Below are positions 43,578 through 51,009 of a stretch of 64,000 nt of DNA, one piece after another. The stretch's first letter is position 1. Every line of letters starts with the position of its first letter. The notes under the pieces are model-generated. The model saw nothing but the letters and a program-made list of their open reading frames with translations. It was not told the origin of the DNA and searched no databases. The position numbers and the translations under genes are program-made. The stretch is from NCBI RefSeq assembly GCF_000756375.1, contig NZ_JNFD01000009.1, positions 62,001 to 126,000 of the forward strand, read 5' to 3'. The DNA comes from Sphingopyxis sp. LC81. Its GTDB lineage: Bacteria; Pseudomonadota; Alphaproteobacteria; Sphingomonadales; Sphingomonadaceae.

Positions 43578-45842
43578 TTAGAAACGACCCTCCAGCGACA
43601 CGCCGAGCGTCCGGAACGAGTTGAGACCGAACATGTGGTAATAGTCGCCGCGCGACTGCGAGTTGGAGTTGATGAAGGTCGGCTGGCGCTTGTCGAAGCA
43701 GTTGCGGCAGAAGAGCGTCAGCTTGTATCTGTCGTCGATCTGCTTGAGCCCGATGCTGGCGTCGAACAGCGAATAGCCGGGCAATTTCGTGTTCGGATCC
43801 TCGTTCGAGCTGAAGTTCGAACTGGTGCGGGCGTAGAGCGCACCCTGCAGAAATACCGCGAGGCTTTCGCTGACCGGTGTTTCATAGCGGCCGGTCAGGC
43901 TGACCGTCCATTTGGGCACGTTCGGCAACCGATTGCCCGACGAATCGATCGTCCCGTTGGGGCGGCAGTTCGGCTGGAAAGGATAGCAGCGGTCGCCTTG
44001 AAAGTCCGAGAAGAAGGCGTCGACATAGCTGACCCCCAGATTGAAGACGAGCCCTTCGGCGGGCAGGGCCGACGCCTCGATCTCGAATCCGCGCGACTTG
44101 AGTTCGCCCGCGTTCAGCAGGACATAGCCGTTGCTCGCCGTGTCGAACGCCTGCGCCTGGAAATTCTTGAAAGTCGAGCTGTAGCCCGAGATGTTGAAGA
44201 TCAGGTGGCGGTCGAGCAGCGTCGACTTGATCCCGGCTTCATAGGAGGTCGGGATTTCCGGCATGATGAGCGGCGCGCGCGGATCGATCGTCAGGTTGAA
44301 GCCCGGTCCCTTATAACCGCGCGCCACCGAGGCATAGGCCATGACATCGGCGGTCACGTCATATTGCGCGCCGACGCGCCACGAGAAATTCTCTTCGCTG
44401 ATCCGCTGGTTGCGCGACCCCACTGCGCCGAACGGGATGACGAACCCGGCCGCGTCGCTGACCGAGCGAAGCTTGAGCTTGTCATAGGTATAGCGGCCGC
44501 CGAAGGTGAAACGGAAGCGGTCGCTGATATTGAGCGTGCCCTGACCGAAGCCTGCGTAGCTTTTCGACGTCATCGAGCCGGTCGAGTGAATACCGAGCCA
44601 GGCATTGAACCCGGCGGGCGGCGGGGCTGTCACGCCGTTGGCACCCGCCGCGGTAATGTCGGAATCGCTCTTGGAATCATAGTAATAGAGGCCGAGCTGA
44701 TATTCGAAAAACTGTCCGACAGGCGATGCCAGCCGCAGTTCCTCGGTGAACTGGCTGATCGTCGAAAGCTGGTGGTTCGTATCGAGAAGATTGACGCGGT
44801 GCTTGTCCGAATCGAACAGATTGTCGGCGTCGAACTTCCGCCAGGCGGTGATGCTGGTCAGCGTGTGCCCGCTCTCGAACTCATAGTCGATATTGGCCTG
44901 AAGCCCGCCGACATCGAAATTGGCCCGCGTCGGCGCGCCATAGCTCGAAAAGAAATTGTCGGGATTGGCGACGATGCCGAGCGCGGCGTTTTCGGCGGCG
45001 AAGCGGCTGGTGGGCCGGACAATGCGATCGGCGCTGCCGCCCGATCCGACGCCCGAGGAATGCGCATAGTCGCCGGCGATGAAGATGCTGAGTTCGGATG
45101 TCGGCTCCCACAAGAGCTTCGCGCGCAGGCTGGTCTGGTTCTGACCATATTGGCTGCCGGGAACATCAACCAGATTTGTGATCACCGGGTCGGTATGCGT
45201 CTGCGCCGCGCTGACGCGCAGCGCGGCCTTGTCGCCCAGCGGCACGTTGACGATGCCTTGCAGGCGATAGAGCAATCCGTCGCCGGGCACCTTCATCTGC
45301 GCGATCTCGCCCATGACCTGTCCGTCGAAGCGGCCTATCTCGGGGCGGCGCGTCGTGATGTTCACGAGGCCGGCGGAGGCGTTCTTGCCGAACAACATGC
45401 CCTGCGGGCCGTTGAGCACCTCGATCTGCGCGAGGTCGAGATAGTTCATGAAGCCGAGCGACGGGTTGCCCATGACGACGCCGTCGATCACCGAGGTCAC
45501 GCTCGCTTCGATCGAGTTCGAGAAGCTCAATGTGCCGACGCCGCGGATCGAGAAATTGGAGGCGCCGAGCGCCGCATTGAAGCTTTTGACCTGCAGGCTG
45601 GGCGCGACGAGCTGGAGCTGCGACGGGTCGAAAATCTGGCGCGAGGCAAGCGCGTCGGCGCTGACGACGGTCGCCGAAATCGGCACGTCCTGCAGGTTTT
45701 CGGCGCGTTTCTGTGCGGTGACGATGATCTCGCCGAAGCCGCCGGTCTGTTCGTCGGTCGGCGCGGCGTCCTGTGCGAAGGCCGGTGTCGTGACCGCGAG
45801 CACGGCGCAAAGCGCGGTGGCGGAAGTCCAAATCCTCTTCAT
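43578..45842 (-). CDS. TonB-dependent outer-membrane receptor (754 aa)
   Basis: Signal peptide (TTPAFAQD), TonB box EIIVTAQKRAENLQDVPIS, plug (about 35-165; IRGVGTLSFSNSIEASVTSVIDGVVMGNPS, EVLNGPQGMLFGKNASAGLVNITT) and a barrel ending SLEGRF. This is the sphingomonad FecA/FyuA-like type used for small aromatics, glycosides and vitamins. It follows the GH3 gene by 24 bases. Within the LacI-facing operon it would import the glycoside or ester processed by the periplasmic enzymes around it. Confidence 0.95.
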   Translation of the reverse strand: MKRIWTSATALCAVLAVTTPAFAQDAAPTDEQTGGFGEIIVTAQKRAENLQDVPISATVVSADALASRQIFDPSQLQLVAPSLQVKSFNAALGASNFSIRGVGTLSFSNSIEASVTSVIDGVVMGNPSLGFMNYLDLAQIEVLNGPQGMLFGKNASAGLVNITTRRPEIGRFDGQVMGEIAQMKVPGDGLLYRLQGIVNVPLGDKAALRVSAAQTHTDPVITNLVDVPGSQYGQNQTSLRAKLLWEPTSELSIFIAGDYAHSSGVGSGGSADRIVRPTSRFAAENAALGIVANPDNFFSSYGAPTRANFDVGGLQANIDYEFESGHTLTSITAWRKFDADNLFDSDKHRVNLLDTNHQLSTISQFTEELRLASPVGQFFEYQLGLYYYDSKSDSDITAAGANGVTAPPPAGFNAWLGIHSTGSMTSKSYAGFGQGTLNISDRFRFTFGGRYTYDKLKLRSVSDAAGFVIPFGAVGSRNQRISEENFSWRVGAQYDVTADVMAYASVARGYKGPGFNLTIDPRAPLIMPEIPTSYEAGIKSTLLDRHLIFNISGYSSTFKNFQAQAFDTASNGYVLLNAGELKSRGFEIEASALPAEGLVFNLGVSYVDAFFSDFQGDRCYPFQPNCRPNGTIDSSGNRLPNVPKWTVSLTGRYETPVSESLAVFLQGALYARTSSNFSSNEDPNTKLPGYSLFDASIGLKQIDDRYKLTLFCRNCFDKRQPTFINSNSQSRGDYYHMFGLNSFRTLGVSLEGRF

Positions 45843-45866
45843 ATCATCCCCCTGTTCTGTGATGGT

Positions 45867-48077
45867 CTATTTGCGGTAGGTCCAAGTCCTTCCGGCGAGC
45901 GTGACGCCCGTTTCCTCGATCAAATCTTCGGCCGACGCGCCGAGCGCGAAGCGATAGGTGCCGGGCGCGATCGTCCAGCCCTTGGGTCCCCAGTCGGCGA
46001 GCAGGCGCGGGTCGATGGGCACGTCGACCCGGCGTGTTTCGCCGGGTTTCAGGTCGACGCGCGCGAAGGCGACGAGCCGGCGCGTCTTGCCGCGCGGCGT
46101 TTCGATCAGATAGACTTGTCCGACATCGGCGCCGCCGCGCGCGCCGCTGTTCCGCAGCGTGAAGGCGGCGGCGGGATTTGCCCCGCCCGCGACTGCAAGG
46201 CCCGAGCGGTCGAAGCGGGTGTAGCTGAGCCCGAAACCGAACGGATAGAGCGGCTTCGCCTGCTGGCGCGCGAACCAGCGGTAACCGACGTCGGCGCCTT
46301 CGACATTATAGTCGATGTCGAGCGTCTGACCGGGCTTGCCATGCCCGGCGAAGCTTGGCTCGACGGTCTCGGCGCCCGGCAGGGCAGGACGCGGAAGCTG
46401 CGCGATCGAAGCCGGAAAGGTCACGGGCAGGCGGCCCGACGGATTGACGTCACCGAACAGCACCCCGGCGATCGCCTCGCCGCCGCGCGCGCCGGGATAC
46501 CAGGCGGCGAGGATCGCGCCGACATCGTCCTTCCACGGCATCGCGACGGGGCCGCCGTTCTCCAGCACGACAACCGTCTTCGGATTGGCCTTCGCCACCG
46601 CCGCGATCATCGCATCCTGTCCTTGCGGCAGCGAGAGATCGGGGACGTCGAGCCCTTCGGTCATCCACTGCGTTCCAAAGACGATGACAAGGTCGGCGTT
46701 TTTCGCTGCGATCGCCGCCTCGGCCGGGTAACGGCCGTCGCGGAACACGACGTCCGCCTGCGGCGCGCGGGCGCGAATGGCGTCGAGCGGCGAGGACCGG
46801 TGATAATTTTGCGCCATCAGCGCGGTGAACGGCCCGTCCTTCACGGTCGGAAGCGACACCGCCGGGCCGCCCTGACCCTGCACCTGCGACGATCCCGCGC
46901 CCGAAAGCACGCCCGCGTCGGCATAGCCGCCGACCACCAGGATGCGCTTTGCCGAGGCGGCCAGCGGCAGGATATTGTCGCGGTTCTGGAGCAGGACCAT
47001 GCCCTTTTCGGCAATTTCCTGTGCGACCGCGGCGCCGGCGGCGACATCGATCGGCGCCTTGCGCGGCGGGTTGCGATCGACCCCGACGGCATAGATGGAG
47101 CGCAGCACGCGCCGGCTCATGTCGGCGATGCGGCGCTGATAGCGCTTGTCGCGATTGGCGGCGTCGAGCAGCGGCTGGCCGAAGAACACCGCCGCATCGA
47201 GCTGCGAGCCCGATTGCTGGTCGAGACCCTCAAGCGCGAAATCGGTCGCCCGGACCGATCCCCAGTCGGACATAACCCAGCCCTTGTAGCGCCAGTCGCC
47301 CTTGAGGATGCCGTTCAGCATCCGGTCGTTGCCGCACGCCTGCGCACCATTGACCTTGTTGTACGCGCACATGACCGACCCCGGCTGTCCCGTTTCGATC
47401 GCGATCTCGAAGGCGAGCAGGTCGCTCATGCGCAGCGCGCCTTCGTCGATGATGCCGTTGTGGAACTGCCGCCCGATCTCGGTCGGATTGAGTATGAAAT
47501 GCTTGATCGTCGAAATCACGCCCTGCGACTGGATGCCCGCAACCGCCGCGCCGCCGAGCAGCCCCGAATGCAGCGGGTCTTCGCCCAGATATTCGAAGGC
47601 GCGGCCGCCACGTGGATCGCGGACCAGGTTGATGCCGCCCGCGAGCAGGACATTGAACCCCTTGGCATGGGCTTCGCCGCCGATCAGCGCGCCGCCCTTG
47701 CGCATGAGGTCGGGGCTCCATGTCGAGCCCATCGCCATTCCCGACGGAAGCGCGGTCGCCCCGTCGCCGCGTAGGCCGCCAAGGTAGGACACACCAAGGC
47801 TGGCATCGGTTTCGGTGAGCGCAGGAACGTCGAGGCGAGGGATGCCGGGAATATATCCCGCGCCAAACGGGACACCTTCGGGGATTTTCACGTCGCCAAG
47901 GGGCATGGCCAGGATGCCGTTCAGCAGGGTCACCCGCTCGGCATTGGTCATCACGGCTTCGGCGGCGGCGGCGCGGCGATCGGCGTCGTCCACTGCATCC
48001 CGCGCCTGGACTCCCGGTGCAATAGCTGACATCGAACAGGCGGCGAGCAACGCCGCGCGGCAAAGCCACGATCCCAT
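45867..48077 (-). CDS. Exported glycoside hydrolase family 3 beta-glycosidase
   Basis: 736 residues: signal peptide (ending GVQARDAV), GH3 N-terminal barrel with the substrate-binding KHFILNPTEIGR and nucleophile Asp271 in VMSDWGSV, GH3 C-terminal domain with the acid/base region (LPQGQDAMIAAVAKANP, GEAIAGVLFGDVNPSGRLPVTFP) and a fibronectin-III-like C-terminal domain (YPFGFGLSYTRF onwards). Cleaves non-reducing beta-linked sugars, commonly beta-glucose or beta-xylose. ATG at 48077 is used (a TTG lies one codon upstream). First gene of the five-gene operon; its promoter overlaps a LacI-type operator. Confidence 0.93.
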   Translation of the reverse strand: MGSWLCRAALLAACSMSAIAPGVQARDAVDDADRRAAAAEAVMTNAERVTLLNGILAMPLGDVKIPEGVPFGAGYIPGIPRLDVPALTETDASLGVSYLGGLRGDGATALPSGMAMGSTWSPDLMRKGGALIGGEAHAKGFNVLLAGGINLVRDPRGGRAFEYLGEDPLHSGLLGGAAVAGIQSQGVISTIKHFILNPTEIGRQFHNGIIDEGALRMSDLLAFEIAIETGQPGSVMCAYNKVNGAQACGNDRMLNGILKGDWRYKGWVMSDWGSVRATDFALEGLDQQSGSQLDAAVFFGQPLLDAANRDKRYQRRIADMSRRVLRSIYAVGVDRNPPRKAPIDVAAGAAVAQEIAEKGMVLLQNRDNILPLAASAKRILVVGGYADAGVLSGAGSSQVQGQGGPAVSLPTVKDGPFTALMAQNYHRSSPLDAIRARAPQADVVFRDGRYPAEAAIAAKNADLVIVFGTQWMTEGLDVPDLSLPQGQDAMIAAVAKANPKTVVVLENGGPVAMPWKDDVGAILAAWYPGARGGEAIAGVLFGDVNPSGRLPVTFPASIAQLPRPALPGAETVEPSFAGHGKPGQTLDIDYNVEGADVGYRWFARQQAKPLYPFGFGLSYTRFDRSGLAVAGGANPAAAFTLRNSGARGGADVGQVYLIETPRGKTRRLVAFARVDLKPGETRRVDVPIDPRLLADWGPKGWTIAPGTYRFALGASAEDLIEETGVTLAGRTWTYRK

Positions 48078-48110
48078 CAAACTCTCCCTTTTGATCTGTT
48101 TTCGAATCGC

Positions 48111-48139
48111 TAGCTATCTAATCATGTCAGCGCTGACAA
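48111..48139 (-). promoter_or_regulatory. Putative promoter of the GH3 operon
   Basis: On the minus strand, TTGTCA (48139-48134) is followed after 17 bases by TAGCTA (48116-48111), a fair -35/-10 pair placed 34 bases before the GH3 ATG. The -35 hexamer is part of the first LacI-type palindrome, so a bound repressor would block RNA polymerase. Confidence 0.5.
48125..48138. promoter_or_regulatory. LacI-family operator 1
   Basis: TGTCAGCGCTGACA is a perfect 14-base palindrome with the central CG and flanking symmetric bases that LacI/GalR proteins recognise. It overlaps the putative -35 box of the GH3 promoter. Confidence 0.8.
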
Positions 48140-48146
48140 TGAAAAA

Positions 48147-48160
48147 TATCAGCGCTGACA
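48147..48160. promoter_or_regulatory. LacI-family operator 2
   Basis: TATCAGCGCTGACA differs from operator 1 by one base. The two centres are 22 bases apart, close to two helical turns, so two dimers could bind on the same DNA face. It lies 44 bases before the lacI-type start and so may also govern autoregulation. Confidence 0.78.
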
Positions 48161-48203
48161 TGAAGGGTGGACTGGATACGTATTCCGCGTCTAACTAGGC
48201 GCG

Positions 48204-49232
48204 ATGAATCCTATTGGTCCCGCCGTGAAAAAGCCTGCTACCCTGGACGATGTCGCCGCGATCGCCGGCGTATCGGCGAAGACCGTGTCGCGCGTCGTCA
48301 ACCGCAACGCCAATGTCAGCGCCGCGACGCGCGAACGCATCGAGGCGGCGATCCGCGAAACCGGCTATCGCGTCAATCAGGCGGCACGGTCGCTGGCGGC
48401 GTCACGCTCCTTCCTGATCGGCGCATTCATGCCGCACCTGTCCTCCTTCTATTTCGCGGAGATATTCCGGGGGGCGGCGAAGGCTTGCCGTCAGTACGGG
48501 TATCACCTCGTCCTCGAAGAGTTCGATCATGGCTCCGACAGCGTCGTCGATCGCTACGAGCAGGGGCTGCGCGGTGCCCATTGCGACGCATTGATCCTGA
48601 CCCCGCCGGTCTGCGACGACGAGAAGCTGCTCGACGCCCTCGATCGCGACGGCTTGCCTTATGTGCGCATCGCCCCCGGCAAGCAGCTTGGCCGCTCGGT
48701 CGCGGTCGGCGCCGACGAGCGTCGGGCGGTGGAGCAGCTGGTGAGGCATTTGTGGGACGCCGGACGCCGCCGTTTCGCGATCATTGCCGGCCCCGCCGAT
48801 CATGCAGCCGCGATGGTTCGCGAGCGGGCCTTCTGCGACGCGCTGGGCGCGCTGGGCGGCGACCCCGCGGGTGTCGCGCTCGCTCGCATCGAATTGAACG
48901 AATCGATCGCAGAGGCCGGGCGGATTGCAACGCTCGATCTTCTGCGGGACGTCGGGCAATTGCCCGATGCCATTTTTGCGTTCAACGACGAGGTCGCGAT
49001 CGGTGCGATGGCGGGCATTCGCGAGCTGGGCCGCTCGATCCCCGAAGACATAGCGGTCGCGGGGTTCGACGACAGCTATATCGCCCAGCTCGTCTGGCCG
49101 CCGCTCACGACCATTCATCAGCCGATAGCCGACTTGGCCTTTCAGGCTGTGCGTCTCGTCGCGGATCCCGAAGGTTTCAGCACAGGAAATATTCTGTTGC
49201 CGACGAGTCTTGTTGTGCGAGGCACCACCTAG
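48204..49232 (+). CDS. LacI/GalR-family transcriptional regulator
   Basis: 342 residues: helix-turn-helix and hinge at the start (TLDDVAAIAGVSAKTVSRVVN, then VSAATRERIEAAIRETGYRVNQAARSLAASRS) and a periplasmic-binding-protein-like sugar domain. ATG at 48204 follows shortly after two matching operators and faces the GH3 operon. It should repress that operon until a sugar inducer from the glycoside binds. No corepressor-type features seen. Downstream lies only the esterase pseudogene. Confidence 0.94.
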   Translation: MNPIGPAVKKPATLDDVAAIAGVSAKTVSRVVNRNANVSAATRERIEAAIRETGYRVNQAARSLAASRSFLIGAFMPHLSSFYFAEIFRGAAKACRQYGYHLVLEEFDHGSDSVVDRYEQGLRGAHCDALILTPPVCDDEKLLDALDRDGLPYVRIAPGKQLGRSVAVGADERRAVEQLVRHLWDAGRRRFAIIAGPADHAAAMVRERAFCDALGALGGDPAGVALARIELNESIAEAGRIATLDLLRDVGQLPDAIFAFNDEVAIGAMAGIRELGRSIPEDIAVAGFDDSYIAQLVWPPLTTIHQPIADLAFQAVRLVADPEGFSTGNILLPTSLVVRGTT

Positions 49233-49317
49233 GGTCAGGAAGAAGGAGGTATCGGCTCGGCAGTCGGGAGCGCGCTCTTCCCACCCAAGGCGCTCCTTAT
49301 TACGCGCCAGCCGGTTT

Positions 49318-49934
49318 CTTTTCGCCGCTCCCCCAGTGGGCGAGCTCCGCTGGCGTGCGCCGCAGCCAGTCATTCCCTGGGCAGGCGTTCGCGGTGCGAC
49401 CGCCTTCGGGCACGACTGCATGCAGCTGCCGTTCCCGAGCGATGCCGCGCCCTTCGGCACGCCGCCCTCGGAAGACTGTCTGACCGTCAATGTCTGGGCG
49501 ACGGCAGCTTTTTCGACGTGGCGCTCAAGGTTGGCGGCGACAGGTTCATGATCGAGCCGGCGCGCTATGTCGCCGGACGCGCCGCCGAGGCCGCGCAGCC
49601 CGCCTATCACTATCGCTTTTCCTATGTGGCCGAGTCGGTGCGCGCGGGGTCGAAGGGCGAGGCGCACGCGAGCGAGATCCCCTATTTTCTGGATACGGTC
49701 GCGACCAAATATGGTCCGGCGACGACCGCCGGGGACAGGGCGATCGCCCGAACCATCAGCGCTTATGTCGTCAACTTCGTGAAAACCGGTGATCCGAACG
49801 GGCCTGGCCTCACCGCCTGGCCCCGCTTTCGTGGCGGCGAGGTGATGGACTTCGCCCCCGATGGCGCGGCGCGGTCTGGAAACGATCCATGGTCGGACAG
49901 GCTCGATCTTGTCGGTCCCGATGGACCCGGCTGA
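49318..49934 (+). pseudogene. Type-B carboxylesterase remnant
   Basis: Begins mid-domain (FAAPPVGELRWRAPQPV), reads through DCMQLPFPSDAAPFGTPPSEDCLTVNVW, then jumps in another frame to DGSFFDVALK and runs to the C-terminus (EPARYVAG, AYHYRFSYVAE, KGEAHASEIPYF, NFVKTGDPNGPGLTAWP). Compared with the intact esterase at 40240-41793 it lacks the signal peptide and first 50 or so residues, and an internal deletion near 49500 removed about 270 residues with the catalytic Ser, changing frame. It is dead. It shows that a third esterase once lay on the lacI side of the locus. Confidence 0.85.
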
Positions 49935-49950
49935 CACCCCTATCCTTAGC

Positions 49951-50904
49951 TTAACATTCTCCGCTTGCGCGATGCCCGGTCGCCTGAATTTCGAATGAGC
50001 TGTTGCCCAGGGCAAGCTCGTCGCCGCAATGGCTGCACGCAACGACCATCTTGAGATCATTGCCGCATGGGGTGTGGGTCAATAGGACCGGCGGCCCGCG
50101 CTCGTCGGAAAACCAGCGGTCGCCCCATTGCAGGAGCGCGAGGATCACGGGGTAGAGGTCGCGGCCCTTCTCGGTGAGGCGGTAGTCAAAGCGATCCGCG
50201 TGCGCCGAATAGGGCACGGCGTGCAAAATACCCTGCTTGACGAGGCGGTCGAGGCGGCCGGTCAGGATGTTTGTGGCCATCAGCGTATCGCGCTGAATCT
50301 CGTCGAAACGGTTGATGCGGGTGAACATCGCGCGGACGACCAAGGTCGCCCAGCGGTCGCCGAACAATTCGATCATCGTGTCGACCAGCGGGCGCCCGCC
50401 CGGCCGGCGGCCGCCGACATCGCCGCAGAAGCGGCGACGTTCATAGGCGGGGGTAACCTGGACCAGGCCCGGCCCCTCGCGCCATGCGACGTCGCGTGGG
50501 TCGATTTCGGCGCGGCAGCAATGGCAGACCGGGACCGGTTCGGTCGCGCTGCCACAGGTGGCGTGATAGAGCCGGACCTGGAAATCGCGGCTCGCCGCTT
50601 CCCATTTGTGCTGCCAGCGCAGCATCATCAGCGCGTTGGGAAACTGGTCGCGCCCCTTTGACGTGAGCATATAATGGTAACCGCGTCCGCCCTTTTTGGG
50701 CCGCTTGGTCAGGCAATCTTCCTCGGCCAGTTTTTTGAGGCGGCCGTTGACCACCGAGCGGGCAAGCCCCGTGCGCGCGACGAATTCGTCAAAGCCATGC
50801 ACGCCCAGAAACGCCTGTTCCATGATAAGCAGGACGGGAACGTCGCCGACCACCTCCAGCGCGCGCCAGATCGAACAGGCCCTGATCGTGCGGTCGTGTT
50901 TCAA
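49951..50904 (-). CDS. Tandem HxlR regulator (two winged-helix domains in one chain)
   Basis: 317 residues made of two successive HxlR units. Unit 1 (about 8-115) has CSIWRALEVVGDVPVLLIMEQAF, GRLKKLAEEDCL, YMLTSKGRDQFP; unit 2 (about 172-272) has MIELFGDRWATLVVRAMF, GRLDRLVKQGIL, YRLTEKGRDLYPVI. Each is followed by a Cys-rich knuckle: HATCG with CHCC, then HTPCG with CSHCG, which could bind zinc or sense thiol-reactive ligands. Single HxlR proteins (about 110-150 residues) bind DNA as dimers; here one chain may do so alone. It lies next to a TBDR and the NMO/oxygenase operon and is the likely local regulator. Confidence 0.87.
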   Translation of the reverse strand: MKHDRTIRACSIWRALEVVGDVPVLLIMEQAFLGVHGFDEFVARTGLARSVVNGRLKKLAEEDCLTKRPKKGGRGYHYMLTSKGRDQFPNALMMLRWQHKWEAASRDFQVRLYHATCGSATEPVPVCHCCRAEIDPRDVAWREGPGLVQVTPAYERRRFCGDVGGRRPGGRPLVDTMIELFGDRWATLVVRAMFTRINRFDEIQRDTLMATNILTGRLDRLVKQGILHAVPYSAHADRFDYRLTEKGRDLYPVILALLQWGDRWFSDERGPPVLLTHTPCGNDLKMVVACSHCGDELALGNSSFEIQATGHRASGEC

Positions 50905-50976
50905 GCCAAAGCCATCCCTTGCGTCGCCATGCCCCTAAACCAGGACGGGTGCATCGACAAGGCGTGCGCCGGGAGG

Positions 50977-51001
50977 GGGAGGGCGGAGCCTCCGCCCTCC
51001 C
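50977..51001. terminator. Strong G/C stem-loop after the TBDR gene
   Basis: GGAGGGCGGA (50978-50987) pairs with TCCGCCCTCC (50991-51000) around GCC; one more G-C pair extends the stem. It lies just beyond the TBDR stop on the minus strand, separating it from the tandem HxlR gene. No T-run. Confidence 0.5.
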
Positions 51002-51009
51002 GCCCGCCA

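Noticed and set aside
43635-47774. A 1379-codon open frame on the plus strand
   Set aside because: It lies opposite the TBDR and GH3 genes, is made of Arg/Ala/Asp/Gly-rich sequence with no domain, and is the antisense shadow expected in high-GC DNA.
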